A stretch of 64,000 nucleotides of DNA from Streptomyces sp. NBC_01478 (lineage in GTDB: Bacteria; Actinomycetota; Actinomycetes; Streptomycetales; Streptomycetaceae), in assembly GCF_036227225.1 (NCBI RefSeq), contig NZ_CP109444.1, forward strand, positions 6,243,501-6,307,500, read 5' to 3'. Positions 37,230-45,720 of this stretch are shown in pieces. Position 1 is the first letter of the stretch. The number at the start of each line of letters is the position of its first letter. The translations under genes and the position numbers were made by a program. The notes beneath the pieces are model-generated. The model ran no database searches. It was not told the origin of the DNA and saw only the letters and a program-made list of their open reading frames with translations.

Positions 37230-37931
37230 TCAGATGCTCGGGTCGGGCTTCCGCGCGACGGTGTCGCCTGCCGGCAGGGCGCGGAGCATGGCCCTGTAGA
37301 GGTCGTCGTGCGCGGGCGAGGCGGGAAGGGGGGCCCGGGCCGGGGCCTCGAAGGACTGGATCATCAGGGCTACGACGCGTCGCCAGGCGTCGGGAGCGGC
37401 GTCGCCGCAGGCGTTGACGACGCCGAGGTTGGCCATGTGCAGCAGTACCAGGTCCGAGGGGTCGAAGTCCTCGCGCAGCCGGCCCGTGGCCTTGGCGCGG
37501 CCGATGAGTTCCACCATGCCCTCGTACGCCTCGTTCCGGCGCTTCTCCATGGCCCTGGCGGTGGGGAATGTCATGGTCAGTACGTCGGCGAAGCCGCTGT
37601 CGGCGGCCTGCATCGCGCAGGCGGCCTCGATGTAGCCGGTGAAACCGTGCCAGGGGTCGGGGTCTTCGAGGGCGGTGGCGACCGCGTCGGCGTAGGCGTC
37701 CATGCGATCGGAGAAGACGGCTGCGACCAGCGCTTCCTTCGTGGGGAAGTGACGGAAGACGGTGGCGATCCCGACACCTGTCTCGCGGGCCACGGAAGCC
37801 ATCGAGGCGCTCAGGCCGTCGCGTCCGAACACGGTGCGCGCGGCGGCGAGGATCCGCCCCCGGTTGCGCTCGACGTCACTGCGCACAGGCTGGGCGGCGG
37901 GGGCGTCGGAGTGCTGGTCGCCGGGGTTCAT
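37230..37931 (-). CDS. TetR family regulator
   Basis: Protein of 233 aa. The HTH is ILAAARTVFGRDGLSASMAS then VARETGVGIATVFRHFPTKE (about residues 26-65), typical of TetR. The C-terminal ligand domain has no obvious specificity motif. The ATG at 37931 lies next to three copies of an imperfect palindrome (37949-38035) in the gap to the divergent SDR-like gene. I infer that this protein binds them, repressing both itself and that gene. Confidence 0.9.
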   Translation of the reverse strand: MNPGDQHSDAPAAQPVRSDVERNRGRILAAARTVFGRDGLSASMASVARETGVGIATVFRHFPTKEALVAAVFSDRMDAYADAVATALEDPDPWHGFTGYIEAACAMQAADSGFADVLTMTFPTARAMEKRRNEAYEGMVELIGRAKATGRLREDFDPSDLVLLHMANLGVVNACGDAAPDAWRRVVALMIQSFEAPARAPLPASPAHDDLYRAMLRALPAGDTVARKPDPSI

Positions 37932-37948
37932 GAGGGCAGTCTAGCAAT

Positions 37949-38035
37949 CGGAAAGCCCTATCCGTTTCGTGTGCTACGGTGGTTGCAGTGAATCGGAAAG
38001 GGCTATCCGGATCTCGAAACGGATAGCTCATTCCG
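37949..38035. promoter_or_regulatory. Three operator-like 16-bp boxes
   Basis: cggaaagccctatccg (37949-37964), cggaaagggctatccg (37994-38009) and cggatagctcattccg (38020-38035) share an imperfect CGGAWAG...CTWTCCG palindrome. They lie between the TetR gene and the SDR-like gene it diverges from, positioned to cover both promoters. Spacing between first and second start is 45 bp and between second and third 26 bp. Confidence 0.75.
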
Positions 38036-38114
38036 TATCGCCACTCATCTCCTCATCTCCTCATCTCTTCAACGACGTCCGTCTCCTCGGCGGACGTCGC
38101 ACGAAAGGATCGCT

Positions 38115-38792
38115 GTGACCAGCATCGCCATTGTCGGAGCCGGCCCCCAGCTGGGCCTGGCCATCGCCCGTACCTTCGGCTCCCAGGGCTACGACGTCGC
38201 CCTGATCGCCCGCAACCGCACCAAGCTCGACGATCTCGTCGGCACACTCACCGCCGAAGGCATCACCGCCGCCGCGTTTCCGGCAGACGTGCTGGACCGT
38301 GACGCCCTCGCCCAGGCACTGAAGGACGCCGCCACGCAGTTCGGTGGGATCGACGTCCTGGAGTACTCCCCGGTCGGCACCTTCGGCTCCACCGTCCTGA
38401 CCACTCCTGCGGACACCGAACCGTCCCATGTGCAGCACGAGATCGAGTTCCAGCTCTACGGAGCCATCGCCGCGACCAAGGAGGTTCTGCCCGCGATGCG
38501 GGAGGCCGGCGCGGGCACCCTGCTCTACACCACCGGCGCCGGTTCCATCGACCCCGCTCCGCAGGTCGGCAATGTCAACGCGGCCGCGGCGGCGCTCCGC
38601 AACTGGGTGATCAACCTGCACAAGGAGCTGGACGGTACCGGCATCCAGGCCGCTCATGTCGGCATCGACGTGTCGATCGGCACCCCGGCCGTCCCCGGGT
38701 TCCCGACGGCCCAGCCCGAGGAGATCTCCCCCGTCTACTGGGAGCTGCACACCACCGACCGCGACCAGGCCGAGCGAGTCTTCGGAGGCTGA
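38115..38792 (+). CDS. SDR-like protein lacking the catalytic Tyr-Lys pair
   Basis: Protein of 225 aa from a GTG with GAAAGGA upstream. The N-terminal Rossmann motif is GAGPQLGLAIARTFGSQGYD with a following LIARNRTKLDDL, which is enough to bind NAD(P). At the expected YxxxK, the sequence reads GNVNAAAAALRNW, so the Tyr and Lys are absent. It is also shorter than classical SDRs and lacks the usual TGxxxGIG form. It may be a binding-only or divergent enzyme. It is almost surely controlled by the TetR gene beside it. Confidence 0.75.
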   Translation: MTSIAIVGAGPQLGLAIARTFGSQGYDVALIARNRTKLDDLVGTLTAEGITAAAFPADVLDRDALAQALKDAATQFGGIDVLEYSPVGTFGSTVLTTPADTEPSHVQHEIEFQLYGAIAATKEVLPAMREAGAGTLLYTTGAGSIDPAPQVGNVNAAAAALRNWVINLHKELDGTGIQAAHVGIDVSIGTPAVPGFPTAQPEEISPVYWELHTTDRDQAERVFGG

Positions 38793-39073
38793 CCCACGGC
38801 TGATCGTCCTGCCAGGAGCACCACACCCCACGTCGTCCCAGCATCTGCCCGGCGAGGAGAAGTCATGACCTGCGCGGGCGACCGCGAGATCACGCCGTGG
38901 CTTCCGCCGCTCCCGAGCGGGCCATGTTCCGCCGTCCGAGCACTGCGCACGCCGGGTGCGGGGGCATTTCGTATGGTGAACCACCTTTCCAGGCAGACCA
39001 GTTGGGACCGCTGTTCTGGCGAGGGCTTCTGTCGGCACACCGCCCATGGATACCTCTACGCCGCACCCGGCGT

Positions 39074-39460
39074 ATGAAGCGGCCGACGCACTGGGCCCGC
39101 GAGAGCGCAGCCCGCCACGACGCGGAGACCCGTACCCAGGTCGACGAGGGCATCACACGCGTCTTCCAACTCCTCGGAAAGCGCTGGAACGGCCCCATCA
39201 TGTCCGTACTGACTGCGGGGCCGGCGTACTTCGCCGACCTGCGCCGGGCGATCCCCGGAATCAGCGAGCGCATGCTCTCCAACCGGCTGACCGAGCTTGC
39301 CGCCACGGAACTTGTCGTGCGCGAAGTGGACGAGGGGCCGCCGCTACGGGTGTCCTACCAACTGACCGAAGCGGGCGCGGCGTTGGAGCCCGCGCTCAAA
39401 GAACTTGCGGAGTGGGCGAAGATCCATCTCCCGGAGCCGAGTCGGCCGGCCGACCGCTGA
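39074..39460 (+). CDS. HxlR family transcriptional regulator
   Basis: Protein of 128 aa. The winged-helix core includes VFQLLGKRWNGPIMSVLTAG, LRRAIPGISERMLSNRLTEL and VVREVDEGPPLRVSYQLTEA, the family's signature from HTH to wing. The start is uncertain: the ATG at 39074 has a weak ribosome site, and upstream frames contain no better start. HxlR proteins often sense redox or aldehydes and regulate a divergent neighbour; here only decayed genes surround it. Confidence 0.85.
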   Translation: MKRPTHWARESAARHDAETRTQVDEGITRVFQLLGKRWNGPIMSVLTAGPAYFADLRRAIPGISERMLSNRLTELAATELVVREVDEGPPLRVSYQLTEAGAALEPALKELAEWAKIHLPEPSRPADR

Positions 39461-39621
39461 AACCGTACGTCCGAGGACGGCGGCAATGACCAGGAACCAC
39501 TCGGCGGTCGGCGTGCGGCCGCTCCGCGACGACCGGCTCGCCCACCTCCAGCAGGCCGAGGACAGCCACGTACTCCACCAGCTCCTGAACGGCTGACCCT
39601 CACTACCTCAAGGGGTTCCCC

Positions 39622-39816
39622 ATGACCAAGATCCTCCTTCTGATCACCGCCGCCTGACCACTGGACGCTGGCTGACGGCACGAAGCAGCCGGCCGGATTC
39701 TGGGCCGAGGAGGCGCTTGGCCCGTACGCGGACTTCAAGGAGGCCGGGTACGGGATCGCGGCGGCCACCCCGGGCGGCGTCCCGCCGACTGCGGACGCGC
39801 TCAGCCTCACACCGAA
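39622..39816 (+). pseudogene. Frameshifted DJ-1/PfpI-family relic
   Basis: It begins MTKILLLITAA and stops at a TGA. In another frame it continues HWTLADGTKQPAGFWAEEAL, GPYADFKEAG and ATPGGVPPTADALSLTPNA, the start of a type-1 glutamine amidotransferase (DJ-1/PfpI). No catalytic Cys nucleophile elbow follows; the frame runs into the XdhC relic. A frameshift plus truncation explains it. Confidence 0.65.
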
Positions 39817-40026
39817 CGCCTCCACCTCCTGTGCAAGGCCGGCGTGCCCGAGGCACACCTGTCCAGGCTGCGCTCCCCGATCGGCCTGGACCTCGGAGCG
39901 CGTACGCCCGAGGAGACAGCCATCTCCATCACGGTGGAGATCATCGCCCACGCCCGCCGCGGCACGGGACTGCCGCTCAGCCGGGGCACGGCTCCGATCC
40001 ACTGGCGCACAGTCGCCGTCGGCTGA
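39817..40026 (+). pseudogene. C-terminal relic of an XdhC/CoxI-family protein
   Basis: The frame gives CKAGVPEAHLSRLRSPIGLD, LGARTPEETAISITVEIIAH then GTGLPLSRG up to the stop at 40024-40026. This matches the C-terminal part of XdhC/CoxI proteins, which help mature molybdenum hydroxylases. The N-terminal three quarters are missing and are replaced by the DJ-1 fragment, so this is the product of a deletion. Confidence 0.65.
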
Positions 40027-40246
40027 CGGGAACCAGGTTGGGCGCAACTGTCCCTTTGCGTAAGCGACTTCGGACGCAGGCGAACGCTCTGTGGCGTGGG
40101 TCACTAGAAAGGCGTCTCGCGATTTGAGACGAGTTGCCTCTCCGCCTCGAAAATCGAGCCCCGAGGAGACTCCGGCGGCGCCTCCCACCTGCACTTAGGG
40201 CACGCCAAGGGCGCGCCGCCCTCGAATTGGACTAGACAACAAACAA
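40027..40246. other. Non-coding stretch between relics and tRNA terminator
   Basis: About 220 bp without gene features. A stretch of mixed composition (gggttcccca-type repeats absent) leads to the tRNA terminator. I see nothing further here. Confidence 0.4.
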
Positions 40247-40269
40247 CCCCCAGGCCACTGACCTGGGGG
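40247..40269 (-). terminator. Terminator of tRNA-Gly
   Basis: On the minus strand cccccagg and cctggggg pair with a 7-base loop and are followed by a T-rich tail (ttgtttgttgtc). It is located 8 bases past the tRNA. Confidence 0.8.
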
Positions 40270-40276
40270 CAAATCC

Positions 40277-40350
40277 TGGAGCGGGTGACGAGAATCGAAC
40301 TCGCACTCTCAGCTTGGGAAGCTGATGTTCTACCACTAAACTACACCCGC
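40277..40350 (-). tRNA. tRNA-Gly, anticodon CCC
   Basis: The minus strand begins GCGGGTG and ends with CACCCGC, T and an encoded CCA, giving 74 bases. The acceptor stem is perfect. The anticodon arm is TCAGC, loop TTCCCAA, GCTGA, so the anticodon is CCC. The T-arm loop reads TTCGATT with stem GCGAG/CTCGT. The D-arm is recognisable. A terminator follows. Confidence 0.95.
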
Positions 40351-40614
40351 GTGAGACGCCGGTTGAACCGGTGTCGGAACGCTCTGTCACTGTACCGCAT
40401 GTCGGGTCCCTGGCGCTGAGGCCGCGGGGGCCCGGTCGTGTTTCGGAGGGCGGACACGGCTGCGGCGGGCCGGAGTTGGGGCGTACGGTGGACGCGTGGA
40501 AGAGGGTCTGGGTGGGACCGGAGTGCCGCCTGGAGAGTCGTTCCTTTCATCCCGTAATGTGGCATTTGGCGTCCGGCGAGCAGCAGCCGGACGCGGCTCT
40601 TGGGGAAGGGACTC

Positions 40615-40782
40615 ATGGACTTGATGGAGCGCACCGTCGTCCGATGTGCCGATGGGCACGTGTTCAGTACCGCTTCGTTCCCGATGCAGCAGGCGGAGCG
40701 GCTCGGCCCCGGCCGGCTCGTGCGGTGTCCGCGGTGTGCCCGGCTCCGCAGCGTGGTGCTGGTGACCTTGGAGAAGCAGTAG
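40615..40782 (+). CDS. Small zinc-ribbon-like protein, 55 aa
   Basis: MDLMERTVVRCADGHVFSTA continues to a C-terminal half with CPRCARLRSVVLV. Two Cys pairs (CADGH and CPRC) suggest a one-zinc ribbon. The ATG at 40615 follows GGGAAGGG. Such short proteins are conserved beside tRNA/dcd loci in Streptomyces as far as I recall, but no function is known. Alternative: nucleic acid-binding ribbon. Confidence 0.65.
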   Translation: MDLMERTVVRCADGHVFSTASFPMQQAERLGPGRLVRCPRCARLRSVVLVTLEKQ

Positions 40783-40863
40783 AAGTAGGAGCAAGGCAGT
40801 AGTCGCTGGCGCGCGGGTCCGTCCGATTGTGGTCGGTCCGCGCGTCTTGCGTATCCTCGGGGC

Positions 40864-41439
40864 GTGCTTCTCTCAGACAAGGACATCCGGGCCGAGATCG
40901 ACGCCGGGCGGGTCCGGATCGATCCCTACGACGAATCCATGGTGCAGCCGTCGAGTGTCGACGTGCGCCTCGACCGCTACTTCCGGGTGTTCGAGAACCA
41001 CCGCTACCCCCACATCGACCCCTCCGTCGAACAGGCGGATCTGACGCGGCTGGTGGAGCCGGAGGGTGACGAGCCGTTCATCCTCCACCCCGGCGAGTTC
41101 GTCCTCGCCTCGACCTACGAGGTCGTATCGCTCCCCGACGACCTCGCCTCCCGCCTCGAAGGGAAGTCCTCCCTCGGCCGGCTCGGGCTCGTCACGCACT
41201 CCACCGCCGGTTTCATCGACCCCGGCTTCTCCGGGCACGTGACGCTGGAGCTGTCGAATCTCGCGACGCTCCCCATCAAGCTCTGGCCCGGCATGAAGAT
41301 CGGCCAACTGTGCCTGTTCCGGCTCAGCTCACCGGCCGAGTTCCCGTACGGGAGCGAGCGCTACGGCTCCCGCTACCAGGGGCAGCGCGGGCCCACCGCC
41401 TCCCGTTCCTTCCTCAACTTCCACCGGACGCAGGTGTGA
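40864..41439 (+). CDS. dcd: dCTP deaminase
   Basis: Protein of 191 aa that converts dCTP to dUTP (or dUMP in bifunctional types), feeding dTMP synthesis. Key elements are [37 protein letters not shown] with the conserved Ser/Arg, and [20 protein letters not shown] containing the catalytic Glu. No Shine-Dalgarno is evident before the GTG. A TATCCT box only a few bases upstream suggests a leaderless message. Its stop overlaps a following phosphoribosyltransferase gene. Confidence 0.95.
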   Translation: MLLSDKDIRAEIDAGRVRIDPYDESMVQPSSVDVRLDRYFRVFENHRYPHIDPSVEQADLTRLVEPEGDEPFILHPGEFVLASTYEVVSLPDDLASRLEGKSSLGRLGLVTHSTAGFIDPGFSGHVTLELSNLATLPIKLWPGMKIGQLCLFRLSSPAEFPYGSERYGSRYQGQRGPTASRSFLNFHRTQV

Positions 41440-41951
41440 GCGTGGACGCCGTACGGGAGAACCTGACCTACGACGCGTTCGGCGTCGCCGTGCGCGAGCT
41501 CGCGCAGACCATCGCCGACGACGGCTACGAGCCCGACGTCATCCTCAGCATCGCCCGCGGCGGGGTCTTCGTCGCCGGGGGCCTCGCCTACGCCCTCGAC
41601 TGCAAGAACATCAGCCTCGTGAACGTCGAGTTCTACACCGGCGTCGGCACCACCCTCGACATGCCCGTGATGCTCGCCCCCGTCCCCAACGCGATCGACT
41701 TCTCCTCCAAGAGGGTCCTGATCACCGACGACGTCGCCGACACCGGCAAGACGCTCAAGTTGGTCCGCGACTTCTGCCTGGACGCCGTCGCCGAGGTGCG
41801 CAGCGCGGTCGTCTACGAGAAGTCGCAGTCGCTGGTGAAGTGCGAGTACGTGTGGAAGCGCACCGACGACTGGATCAACTTCCCGTGGAGTGTGCTGCCT
41901 CCAGTACACAGGTCGGGGGAAGCGGCGAGGCCCAACACGGAAGCGCTCTAG
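41436..41951 (+). CDS. Phosphoribosyltransferase
   Basis: Protein of 171 aa. The PRPP-binding signature is [15 protein letters not shown] (about residue 105), with [20 protein letters not shown] upstream as in purine/pyrimidine phosphoribosyltransferases. The GTG at 41436 overlaps the dcd stop, with a second GTG at 41442 possible. Its location suggests nucleotide salvage next to dCTP deaminase. The base it uses cannot be named. Confidence 0.85.
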   Translation: MSVDAVRENLTYDAFGVAVRELAQTIADDGYEPDVILSIARGGVFVAGGLAYALDCKNISLVNVEFYTGVGTTLDMPVMLAPVPNAIDFSSKRVLITDDVADTGKTLKLVRDFCLDAVAEVRSAVVYEKSQSLVKCEYVWKRTDDWINFPWSVLPPVHRSGEAARPNTEAL

Positions 41952-42021
41952 CAAGCCCTCAAGGTGCACGGCCGTTGGCCCCCGTGTTAGCGGATATCGG
42001 TCATGTGGGTAACACACCTGA

Positions 42022-42537
42022 GTGGACTGGATATCTCCGGTGAGCACACTGGCCGGCGCCGTGGTCGGGGTGGGTTCCGCACTGATCGCTGAGCGCATCC
42101 GCTCACGTCGCGACCTGGAGAGGGAGGGCGCGCAAACACGAAGGGCGGTTTACTCCGACTTCCTCATGGCACTCAGCCGAGGGCACTCGGAGATGCGGAT
42201 GGTTGTTCTCAAACCTGACCGCCCGACCGGCGAGCGACTATACGGTGATCTTCATCGAGCCCTGGACGGCTCGGGCGTCTGGAGGCTGAGACAGAGCCTG
42301 TCGCTCACCGCCTCGGCCGAGATCATCCAACTGGCGGTGAGCGCGTGTGAGGCACTGACTCGGTTGCGGGACGGGCTCATCGAGGATCCGGATGTCAGTA
42401 GCGACCCGTACCTTCGGGTGAGGGCCGACCTCTGGAGGGAGAACGCTCATCTTCGAGAGGCCATGCGTAGAGACCTGGGCATGGACGGACCACCGGACCC
42501 CGAGGTGGATCAGTACCGCTATCCGGCCACATCCTGA
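42022..42537 (+). CDS. Conserved membrane-anchored hypothetical protein
   Basis: Protein of 171 aa. One N-terminal helix (VSTLAGAVVGVGSALIAERI) is followed by a hydrophilic helical region with RRDLEREGAQTRRAVYSDFL, probably coiled coil. The GTG at 42022 is the longest start; a GTG at 42040 is possible. Similar short proteins with an N-terminal helix occur widely in actinobacteria, with no known function. Confidence 0.6.
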   Translation: MDWISPVSTLAGAVVGVGSALIAERIRSRRDLEREGAQTRRAVYSDFLMALSRGHSEMRMVVLKPDRPTGERLYGDLHRALDGSGVWRLRQSLSLTASAEIIQLAVSACEALTRLRDGLIEDPDVSSDPYLRVRADLWRENAHLREAMRRDLGMDGPPDPEVDQYRYPATS

Positions 42538-42669
42538 ACAGGAAGCACTCTGACCTGCACATTTTCCAGGTTCCTGAGGGAGTTCCTCGCCAGATCGGCG
42601 AGGGACTCTCCGTAGCTCCGGGGTTGCGGTACCTGGCTGCTGTACTGCAGGATCCCGGCGGGGGTGATC

Positions 42670-43029
42670 ATGGAACGGCGTGTGCTGGAATCGCTGTTGG
42701 CCGGTGATGACGAGGCGTCCGTGATTGCTCTGGCCACCCTCCGCAGCGGCGCTACCTACTGGGTGGCGGACCAGGCACAACCCGCGGGCCAGCATGCCGG
42801 AGTCTTCCATCGCCGACTTCAGCGCATGCGGATGCACGGACTCGAACCTCTTGGGCTGGAACGAGCAGTGCAGCTCGTCCGCGAACATGGCCGGCCCGTA
42901 CGCACAGGGATGATCGACTCTGCCGATCGGACATGGACCACCCTGCTCTTCCTCACCGAGGACGGCAGCGCACTAGTGGCCTGCGCCGGCTGGCCGCTGC
43001 CGCTGGTTGCCAGGAAGCCACCGCTCTAG
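42670..43029 (+). CDS. Hypothetical protein, 119 aa
   Basis: The ATG at 42670 follows a G-rich site; a GTG at 42664 is also possible. It includes SLLAGDDEASVIALATLRSG and GMIDSADRTWTTLLFLTEDG, with WPLPLVARKPPL at the end. There is no signal peptide or membrane helix and I recognise no family. It may be related to short proteins seen beside regulators, but this is not more than a guess. Confidence 0.5.
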   Translation: MERRVLESLLAGDDEASVIALATLRSGATYWVADQAQPAGQHAGVFHRRLQRMRMHGLEPLGLERAVQLVREHGRPVRTGMIDSADRTWTTLLFLTEDGSALVACAGWPLPLVARKPPL

Positions 43030-43083
43030 GAGCGAGACGGGGAATGGCGGCAAGCGCGGAGACCCGGCCCGGCCCCCCTTCTC

Positions 43084-43629
43084 TCATGTGTCCGCGCCGT
43101 CGATGGTCGGCAGGAGCGCCGCCAATTCGGTGTCGTCCGGGCGGTGGACCGCCTCGGCCGCCTTGCGCAGAACGGCGCGGTCGACCTTGTCCGCGTCCGC
43201 GATCAGATGAACCACCACGGCGTCGATGGGCACCGCGTATTCGTGGCTCGCACCTGCTTTGCGGTACCAGGCGTCGCCGTCGTGCTCACAGGTGACCCGC
43301 TTGCCCGACACCTCGCCCAGTGGCTGCTTGGGGCAGCTCTCCGCTGTCAGAGTGCCGTGACCTGCGAAGAGGCCGAACTTGGTGGCACCCTTCTCGGACC
43401 GGTACGCGGCGACGAACTCGTCGTCGTACTCGCCGACCGACGCCTGGAACACGGTGTAGCCGGAGACCTTGGTGACATAGACGAGTTCCGGCGCCACGCC
43501 CCACGTGCGCGCGGCGGCGTCGAGTTCGGCGCTGTCGGCGGCCGTCCCGCCGTTCTTGTCCGCGGCGCACCCTGTGAGGAGAACTGGCAGCAGGAAAAGG
43601 GGAAGCAGCGCACGTGGGGGTCGCATCAT
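43084..43629 (-). CDS. Lipoprotein of unknown function
   Basis: Protein of 181 aa from the ATG at 43629 (AAGGTG upstream; ATGs up to 43653 are also open). Signal peptide with lipobox LLTGC (Cys about residue 21), then a charged domain with a Cys in KQPLGEVSGKRVTCEHDGD. Some residues resemble general Streptomyces lipoproteins, but no family is recognised. No obvious operon partner. Confidence 0.65.
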   Translation of the reverse strand: MMRPPRALLPLFLLPVLLTGCAADKNGGTAADSAELDAAARTWGVAPELVYVTKVSGYTVFQASVGEYDDEFVAAYRSEKGATKFGLFAGHGTLTAESCPKQPLGEVSGKRVTCEHDGDAWYRKAGASHEYAVPIDAVVVHLIADADKVDRAVLRKAAEAVHRPDDTELAALLPTIDGADT

Positions 43630-43704
43630 GCCCACACCTTTTCGCATGGACATGCCGCATGAACAACCGATTTCCGGATTCCCCCCGTCGTAGCGGAGAA
43701 GTCT

Positions 43705-44658
43705 CTAGAACGTGCCCAGCTTCACGATCGACAGCAGGGCGATCAGTTGGATCGCCGAGGCGCCCAGGGCCTTGGGCCAGGGGAGGTCGTGGGAGCGGCT
43801 GACCATCATCGTGAGGAGGGCGCCGGCCGCTACCCACGTGGCCCAGCCGAGGGCCTGGACGAAGGTCGCGTCGCCGCCGAAGAACATGGCGAAGATCAGG
43901 CGGGGGGCGTCGGTGAGGGACATGATCAGCATCGACAGGCCGACCGTGGGCTGCCAGGCTCCGTCGCCGCCCAGTTGGCGGGCCAGGGTATGGGTGACCA
44001 CGCCCAGGACGAAGGACGACAGCACCATCGCCACGGCGGTGATCAGGACGATCGGGACCGCGTTCGCCAGGGTGGCGTTTATGGCGTCCGCGCGGGCGCC
44101 GTCGAAGCCGAAGACCGCGAGCAGGCCGTAGAGGAACGTCACGATCAGGGCGGGGCCCCACATCGTGTAGTCCCGCATCTGCAGGAAGGTCTGCTGGGGT
44201 GCGAGGACGATGCCTCTCAGCAGGTCCTTCCAGTGCAGGCGGGGGCCGACCGGGCCCGTGGGGGCCTGGGTGGAGCCCGCGCGGTACGTACCGCCCTGGG
44301 TGTACGGGTCCTCACCTACGCCGAAGGCCTGGGTGTTGCCGGGGTTGTTCGCCGCGTACGGGTCCGGGGTGCCCGGGTGGGCATACCCGCCGCCGTCGCC
44401 GAAGTACTCCGGCTCGTCGCCGTAGGCGCCGTTGCCGCCGTTCCCCTGGGACCACTGCCGGCCGCCGCCACCCGCAGGGTTTCCGTACTGCGGTTGCTGC
44501 TGCGGGTACGGCTGCGGCGCCGAGGGGTAGCCGTACGGCCGTCCCTGCGGTGCCCCCTGGGGTGCCGGGGGTGCCTGCTGCCCGTACGGAGGTTGTTGAG
44601 GGCGCGCTTGCGGTGCCCTGTTGTCCCGGCCGCCGCGTCCGATCCTGAATCCAGCCAC
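43705..44658 (-). CDS. Yip1-domain membrane protein with Pro/Gln-rich N-terminus
   Basis: Protein of 317 aa from the GTG at 44658 (AGFRIGRGG); an ATG at 44739 would add 27 residues. About 145 residues of low-complexity Gly/Pro/Gln/Tyr-rich sequence (YGYPSAPQPYPQQQPQYG) precede a Yip1-like membrane domain (LRGIVLAPQQTFLQMRDYTM, and five or so helices). Bacterial Yip1-type proteins are found in many actinobacteria; their function is unclear. Confidence 0.75.
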   Translation of the reverse strand: MAGFRIGRGGRDNRAPQARPQQPPYGQQAPPAPQGAPQGRPYGYPSAPQPYPQQQPQYGNPAGGGGRQWSQGNGGNGAYGDEPEYFGDGGGYAHPGTPDPYAANNPGNTQAFGVGEDPYTQGGTYRAGSTQAPTGPVGPRLHWKDLLRGIVLAPQQTFLQMRDYTMWGPALIVTFLYGLLAVFGFDGARADAINATLANAVPIVLITAVAMVLSSFVLGVVTHTLARQLGGDGAWQPTVGLSMLIMSLTDAPRLIFAMFFGGDATFVQALGWATWVAAGALLTMMVSRSHDLPWPKALGASAIQLIALLSIVKLGTF

Positions 44659-44762
44659 GTCATCGAACGTACCTGGTTCCGCGCGGACACGTGTCGGGCC
44701 GGGGGTTTCGGGTGGGGCTTTGCTGCCGAGCTGTGACATCCCCTAAGGGGCGGGCATGGGGG

Positions 44763-44975
44763 TCACGTCCGGGGTCGGCCGACCAAGGTTGTGCCCAGGT
44801 ACGGCGGGCCGGCGGGGGAGATAGCGAAGCCGCTCGGGCCGTAGGCGGTGGAGGTGGCCTTGAGGAAGGTGACCAGGCCCACCTGGTTGTTCTCGCCGTC
44901 CGACCCGATGACGAGGTCCGCCCTGCCGTCGCCCGTCGTGTCGGTGAGCAGGCTCGTGATGGGGTTGCGGCGGGC
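44763..44975 (-). pseudogene. FG-GAP repeat protein C-terminal relic
   Basis: The minus strand reads TSLLTDTTGDGRADLVIGSD then QVGLVTFLKATSTAYGPSG, ending in GRPRT and a stop. The DTTGDGRADLVIG motif is an FG-GAP unit. No upstream start, ribosome site or signal peptide exists, so it is a leftover tail of a secreted repeat protein. Confidence 0.6.
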
Positions 44976-45095
44976 GGAAGGGGGCGGTTGCGCAAGGGAG
45001 TTGGCTCCGGGAGGGGGAGGTGAGAGGTGGGGTATGGGTGTGGGCTGGAGATGTGACGGTTCGTCATATTCCCGACCTGGTCGGCGATTTGATTG

Positions 45096-45290
45096 CTAGT
45101 CGGCGAACGGGGCGTCGTACTGCGGTGTGCCCGTGGTCGAGACGCCCACTGTGCTCGGGGAGATCGTGCGGGAGCCGGTAGTGGTGATCTTCGTGCCGTT
45201 GGAGGGGAGGTAGGTCACCGCGCCGTCGCCGTTGACGTCGTCGAGCTTGAATTCGGTGAACTCTGAGGCGTGGCGGGGGCTGTCTGGATG
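45096..45290 (-). pseudogene. Second FG-GAP-like relic
   Basis: The minus strand reads FTEFKLDDVNGDGAVTYLPS with TGSRTISPSTVGVSTTG up to the stop. The DVNGDGAVTYL motif is an FG-GAP/calcium-binding unit. Its upstream end runs into the long inverted repeat, which probably truncated it. Confidence 0.5.
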
Positions 45291-45329
45291 CTGGGGTTGG
45301 GAGCTGCTGTGGCCGCCAGTTCGAATGTC

Positions 45330-45720
45330 ACCGTTGGGCCACTCGCTTCTTAGCCAGTGTCGGGCTTCCACGACCCGAGTAAAGGGCGCTCCCTGCGGTC
45401 GCGTCGGCTACGCCGATTCCGCTCCGCTCCACCCTTGACTCGGCCCGCTCCAGCCCGTTTCGGAAGCGAGCGAGCAGCCCGGAGGAATGGGGGCCCAGCC
45501 ATGAGTTCCCTTGGGCGAGCTGCGTTCCCGGCCGGGATGGAGGGGGCGCGCTGGCGTCTCGCCAGCACGCCGGGCTGGCTCAGCGGCCAACCCCCGGTGG
45601 GGACTTCCGCACGAGACCACGGGCCTGCGGGACGCAGGGACGCGTTCGCGCCTCGCCTGCACGCCGGGTCGGCTCAGCGGCCAGCGGCGGGCGGGTACTT
45701 CCGCACGAGACCCCGGCCTG
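45330..45720. repeat. Left arm of a ~1.2-kb inverted repeat
   Basis: It begins accgttgggccactcgct and is mirrored on the opposite strand from 46530 inward with long runs of identity (for example ccagccatgagttccctt). It also carries the first two of three ~94-bp direct sub-repeats, with ggctcagcggcc at 45577 and 45671 (the third, at 45768, lies inside the core). No coding capacity. Confidence 0.85.

Noticed and set aside
39486..39596. Short frame MTRNHSAVG... as a gene
   Set aside because: It has no ribosome site and no family, and it lies in a decayed region.
42519..42663. Minus-strand frame ending SLRNLENVQVRVLPVQDVAG
   Set aside because: The composition is protein-like but it overlaps the end of the plus-strand gene and has no start with a ribosome site. 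It could be a relic, but evidence is too weak.
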